Source: Rhizobium aethiopicum (GTDB lineage: Bacteria > Pseudomonadota > Alphaproteobacteria > Rhizobiales > Rhizobiaceae). From it: 64,000 bases of DNA. The position numbers and the translations under genes are program-made. Location: the NCBI RefSeq assembly GCF_014197535.1, contig NZ_JACIFV010000002.1, positions 186,001 through 250,000 of the forward strand, read 5' to 3'. Of the stretch, positions 61,913 through 64,000 are shown piece after piece. How positions within the stretch are numbered: the stretch's first letter is position 1; every line of letters starts with the position of its first letter. The notes under the pieces are model-generated. The model ran no database searches. It was not told the DNA's origin and worked only from the letters and a program-made list of their open reading frames with translations.

Positions 61913-61940
61913 CAAAAAAAGCCCCGCTGGATTGCGGGGC
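61913..61940 (-). terminator. Strong intrinsic terminator, possibly of a small RNA
   Basis: On the minus strand a stem GCCCCGC/GCGGGGC (loop AATCCA) is followed by eight T. It lies 327 bases past the stop of the DUF882 gene, too far for an ordinary 3' end, with no gene between. The preceding minus-strand sequence contains TTGTCCTTTCC, a pyrimidine-rich anti-Shine-Dalgarno-like stretch. A small RNA ending here is possible. The rest of the 600-base gap 61667-62267 shows no gene. Confidence 0.7.
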
Positions 61941-62267
61941 AGCGAAGAGTTGGAAAGGACAAATGCGAAGTCGACCGAGCGACGATCACATCTGCACTGC
62001 TAGCGCACCGGTTTTGAAGAAGTTCCGGCGACTTATGATCTCGCTAATACGGCTCAGAAGCGTTAGGCGAGTGATGATATATTTAAAATCTTGCGTTGAT
62101 GTATTTTGATCGCTCTATTGATCTGATCGCGAACGGAGAGAAGAGCATCTCTGTTTCTGCCGTGTCGCAATTGGCTCTCCGCAAGTGTCCCCACAGCACC
62201 TGAGCAATTCTCTCACGCAAGCTTAGAAACGCCTTCTGGCCCCTATGCACCTGTCGTTTTCCTGTGC

Positions 62268-63641
62268 TCAACCCTCCGGGAGCGACGAAAACCGGCTGGC
62301 GTCGAACGGACCTGTGGCGGCGACCGGAACGGGATTCTCGTCTGAAGCCGCGACATTCGCCTCGCGATGAACCGTGCGGGGAGAAAGGCGAGGCGCGCTC
62401 AAGCCGATCGCCGCGCCGGGAGAATGCAGCGCCCATTGCATCAGCGCCGCTTCGGACGTCGATCCAAGGAAATCTGCTTCTTCCCAGGACGCGGTCATTG
62501 GCAGGGAGGCGATCATGTCGGCGCCCTGCCTGGAGGTCTGCGGTGCGGCAATGACGGGATGGAAGCGTGCGTGAACCGGCAATGCGGGCGGCCGTCTCTC
62601 CGGAAGGGCTGTAATCGGGCCGATCGAGGCAGTCTCCAGCCTGTCGTCCGCGCCCGCCTCCTGCGCAACGGCTGATGGGCGCATCACCGGTATCGGAATC
62701 GGGAGAGATGAAAGATCGGGAGCGGAGCCTTTGTCATCCCGCTCGACCGCGCCGGTCTGTTGCGCCAGCGCATTCAAGGCCCGGCTTTTCGGCGCCGGCA
62801 GCAGCGCCGTCACCAGCTTGCTGTCTGTGGTGCCGCCGCTCGGCGTGTTCGACACTGCCACGTCTTCGTCTCCTCCCGCGGTGCCGGCGATCTCGATCGA
62901 GGTGGAGCTGACGCGTTTCCTGTAGTTCGCAACCGCCTGGTTATATCCCGGCAGCGGCCGGCCATCGGCCGGAAGATGCATCGTCTTCCCATTCGGGAAT
63001 ATGCGCGCGAGTTCCTGCCGGGACATGCGGGGCCAGGCCCGGACATTGCCGACGTCCAGATGCACGAAGGGCGATCCCGAGGTCGGATAATATCCGACAC
63101 CGCCGACCTGCATCTGCATGGCAATGGCACGCAGCGTCGCAAGCTTGACGCCGGGAACGTAGAAATCCATCGCCTTGCCCAGCATGTGCTGGCTCTTCTT
63201 GGCGACTCCGGTGCTGCGCGAACGGTTGCGCAGCATGTTGTTGGTGGCGGGGGAACGATAGGCGGAGACGACGTGGATATAATCCTTGCCGCCGCTCTTC
63301 TTATACACCTCCCAGACCAGGTCGAGCAGCCGCAGATCCATCCGGGTCGGCTCATTCCTTCGCCAGTCGCGCAGAAACCGGTTGATCTGGGCAAGGCCTC
63401 TGGAATCGAACTTTCCATCCCGCTTGTAGGTAATCGTCGCCCTTTCGCCCGTATGGGTAAAGAACAGCTTCAGCGCCCGATCTTCCGCCGAGGCGAGGGA
63501 TGCAGAACCGACAAGTGCCGGCAGCGCAAACAGAGCCGGCAGAATGGTCTGCGCTGCGAAGCGTTTAGCACGCGACAGGAGCGCGGCAATTCCGCCCAAG
63601 GCTCCGCCCGACAAACCCTGTGAATACTCCAACACGAACAA
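62268..63641 (-). CDS. DUF882/peptidase M15-like exported protein with long C-terminal tail
   Basis: A 457-aa protein with an N-terminal signal or membrane segment (about residues 28-52). The conserved domain (about 55-235) has the M15-like zinc site: SQHMLGKAMDF (His and Asp) and FVHLDVG (His), as in YcbK murein peptidases. The 200-residue tail is low complexity and probably disordered. Likely a periplasmic cell-wall amidase or endopeptidase. TTG 63641 is the assumed start; there is no strong ribosome site. Confidence 0.75.
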   Translation of the reverse strand: MFVLEYSQGLSGGALGGIAALLSRAKRFAAQTILPALFALPALVGSASLASAEDRALKLFFTHTGERATITYKRDGKFDSRGLAQINRFLRDWRRNEPTRMDLRLLDLVWEVYKKSGGKDYIHVVSAYRSPATNNMLRNRSRSTGVAKKSQHMLGKAMDFYVPGVKLATLRAIAMQMQVGGVGYYPTSGSPFVHLDVGNVRAWPRMSRQELARIFPNGKTMHLPADGRPLPGYNQAVANYRKRVSSTSIEIAGTAGGDEDVAVSNTPSGGTTDSKLVTALLPAPKSRALNALAQQTGAVERDDKGSAPDLSSLPIPIPVMRPSAVAQEAGADDRLETASIGPITALPERRPPALPVHARFHPVIAAPQTSRQGADMIASLPMTASWEEADFLGSTSEAALMQWALHSPGAAIGLSAPRLSPRTVHREANVAASDENPVPVAATGPFDASRFSSLPEG

Positions 63642-63779
63642 TCCCGTCCCACACCAAACATTCGACGACGGGCGGAAACCTCCGCATCCATCAGGCCCAG
63701 TAAAGCCAGCTTATGGTCAACAAAATGCTAACGAGCGCATGTGGAGGTTTGGCGAATTGAAGATGTGGGCCGCCCAAAG

Positions 63780-63905
63780 CGTCAAGCTCGTGAATGTGCG
63801 CACCACTTTAAGCTTGATCTGGGCGAGGCGGTTTGGATCGAACCTTCCGTCGCGCCCTTCTCGCCCGTATGCGTGAAGAACAATTCAGCGCATGACCTTC
63901 CGCTC
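63780..63905 (-). pseudogene. Decayed fragment of a DUF882 paralogue
   Basis: The minus strand encodes ELFFTHTGEKGATEG followed by a degraded match to FDSRGLAQIN, the same segment as LKLFFTHTGERATITYKRDG in the adjacent DUF882 protein. At the DNA level GATCTGGGCGAGGCGG and CGCCCGTATGCGTGAAGAACA correspond to 63389-63470. A short deletion and frame loss mark it as a remnant of a tandem duplication. Confidence 0.6.
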
Positions 63906-63975
63906 AGGCTGGCCGTCGCCGTCTGATTATCTTACCCGCCTGCGGGACCTCACGAGCAACAGAAGGGACTATCAA

Positions 63976-64000
63976 ATGCCGGCCAGCGGCGAGACAGCCG
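63976..64000 (+). CDS. Start of a gene cut by the window edge
   Basis: ATG 63976 is preceded by AGAAGGG at a good distance and reads MPASGETA to the edge. Too short to identify. Confidence 0.35.

Noticed and set aside
1-64000. CRISPR arrays, tRNA or rRNA genes, complete insertion sequences
   Set aside because: None seen on either strand by eye; no regular spaced repeats, tRNA-like cloverleafs or transposase motifs.

Overview
The window reads as chromosomal DNA of a Rhizobium of the leguminosarum/etli type. The evidence is the gene set pssT-pssN-pssO-pssP, pssD-pssE, rapA and prsD-prsE, rhizobial small families (DUF1236, DUF982, BTLCP) and high GC coding sequence. There is no rRNA, tRNA, CRISPR array or complete insertion sequence. 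Identifications rest on motif and family recognition by eye, not on database searches.

Region 1 (0.1-19.5 kb) is the surface-polysaccharide export and modification part of a Pss-I-like cluster. It holds a broken TolC-family lipoprotein, a PPP phosphatase (pssZ-like), UDP-glucose dehydrogenase (exo5/rkpK), a periplasmic transglutaminase-like peptidase, a polymerase/ligase (pssT-like), the outer-membrane lipoprotein pssN, secreted pssO, the co-polymerase/tyrosine autokinase pssP, and a membrane-anchored protein of unknown role. Next come a Rap adhesin of two cadherin-like domains, a beta-helix protein carrying the same domain, the type I exporter prsDE that probably secretes both, an SGNH hydrolase, and the PssD/PssE glucuronosyltransferase pair.

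Region 2 (19.7-33.6 kb) is mainly a minus-strand run of eleven tightly packed genes. They encode a GH10 hydrolase, a GT4 glycosyltransferase, a hexapeptide acyltransferase, two pyruvyltransferases, a Wzx flippase, four GT-A glycosyltransferases and a Wzy/ligase. A plus-strand OafA-type acyltransferase with an SGNH domain sits next to it. Together these would build, decorate, flip and polymerise an acidic, pyruvylated and acylated exopolysaccharide.

Region 3 (33.8-41.9 kb) contains small unknowns, a methyltransferase and an apparent plus-strand operon: XRE regulator, SARP-like/TolB-like/TPR regulator, 70-aa peptide, YcaO, TfuA and an 82-aa protein. YcaO plus TfuA is the signature of peptide-backbone thioamidation, so this looks like an uncharacterised RiPP or protein-modification locus. 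The YcaO frame has no ATG, GTG or TTG at its proper N-terminus. It is separated from the 70-aa peptide, in the same frame, by one TGA.

Region 4 (43.0-52.3 kb) is a second minus-strand glycan locus. It has GT2 enzymes, a PglK-like ABC half-transporter, UDP-xylose synthase and a 1000-aa fusion of GT2, NodS-like methyltransferase and NodB-like deacetylase.

Region 5 (52.6-64 kb) has a divergent ampC/ampR pair, a sugar ABC importer with an associated epimerase (the ATPase seems to start at CTG), small stress or envelope proteins (GYD, two DUF1236, BON, DUF982), a DUF882 murein-peptidase-like protein and the remnant of a paralogue. Four copies of a rhizobial intergenic repeat punctuate the window.
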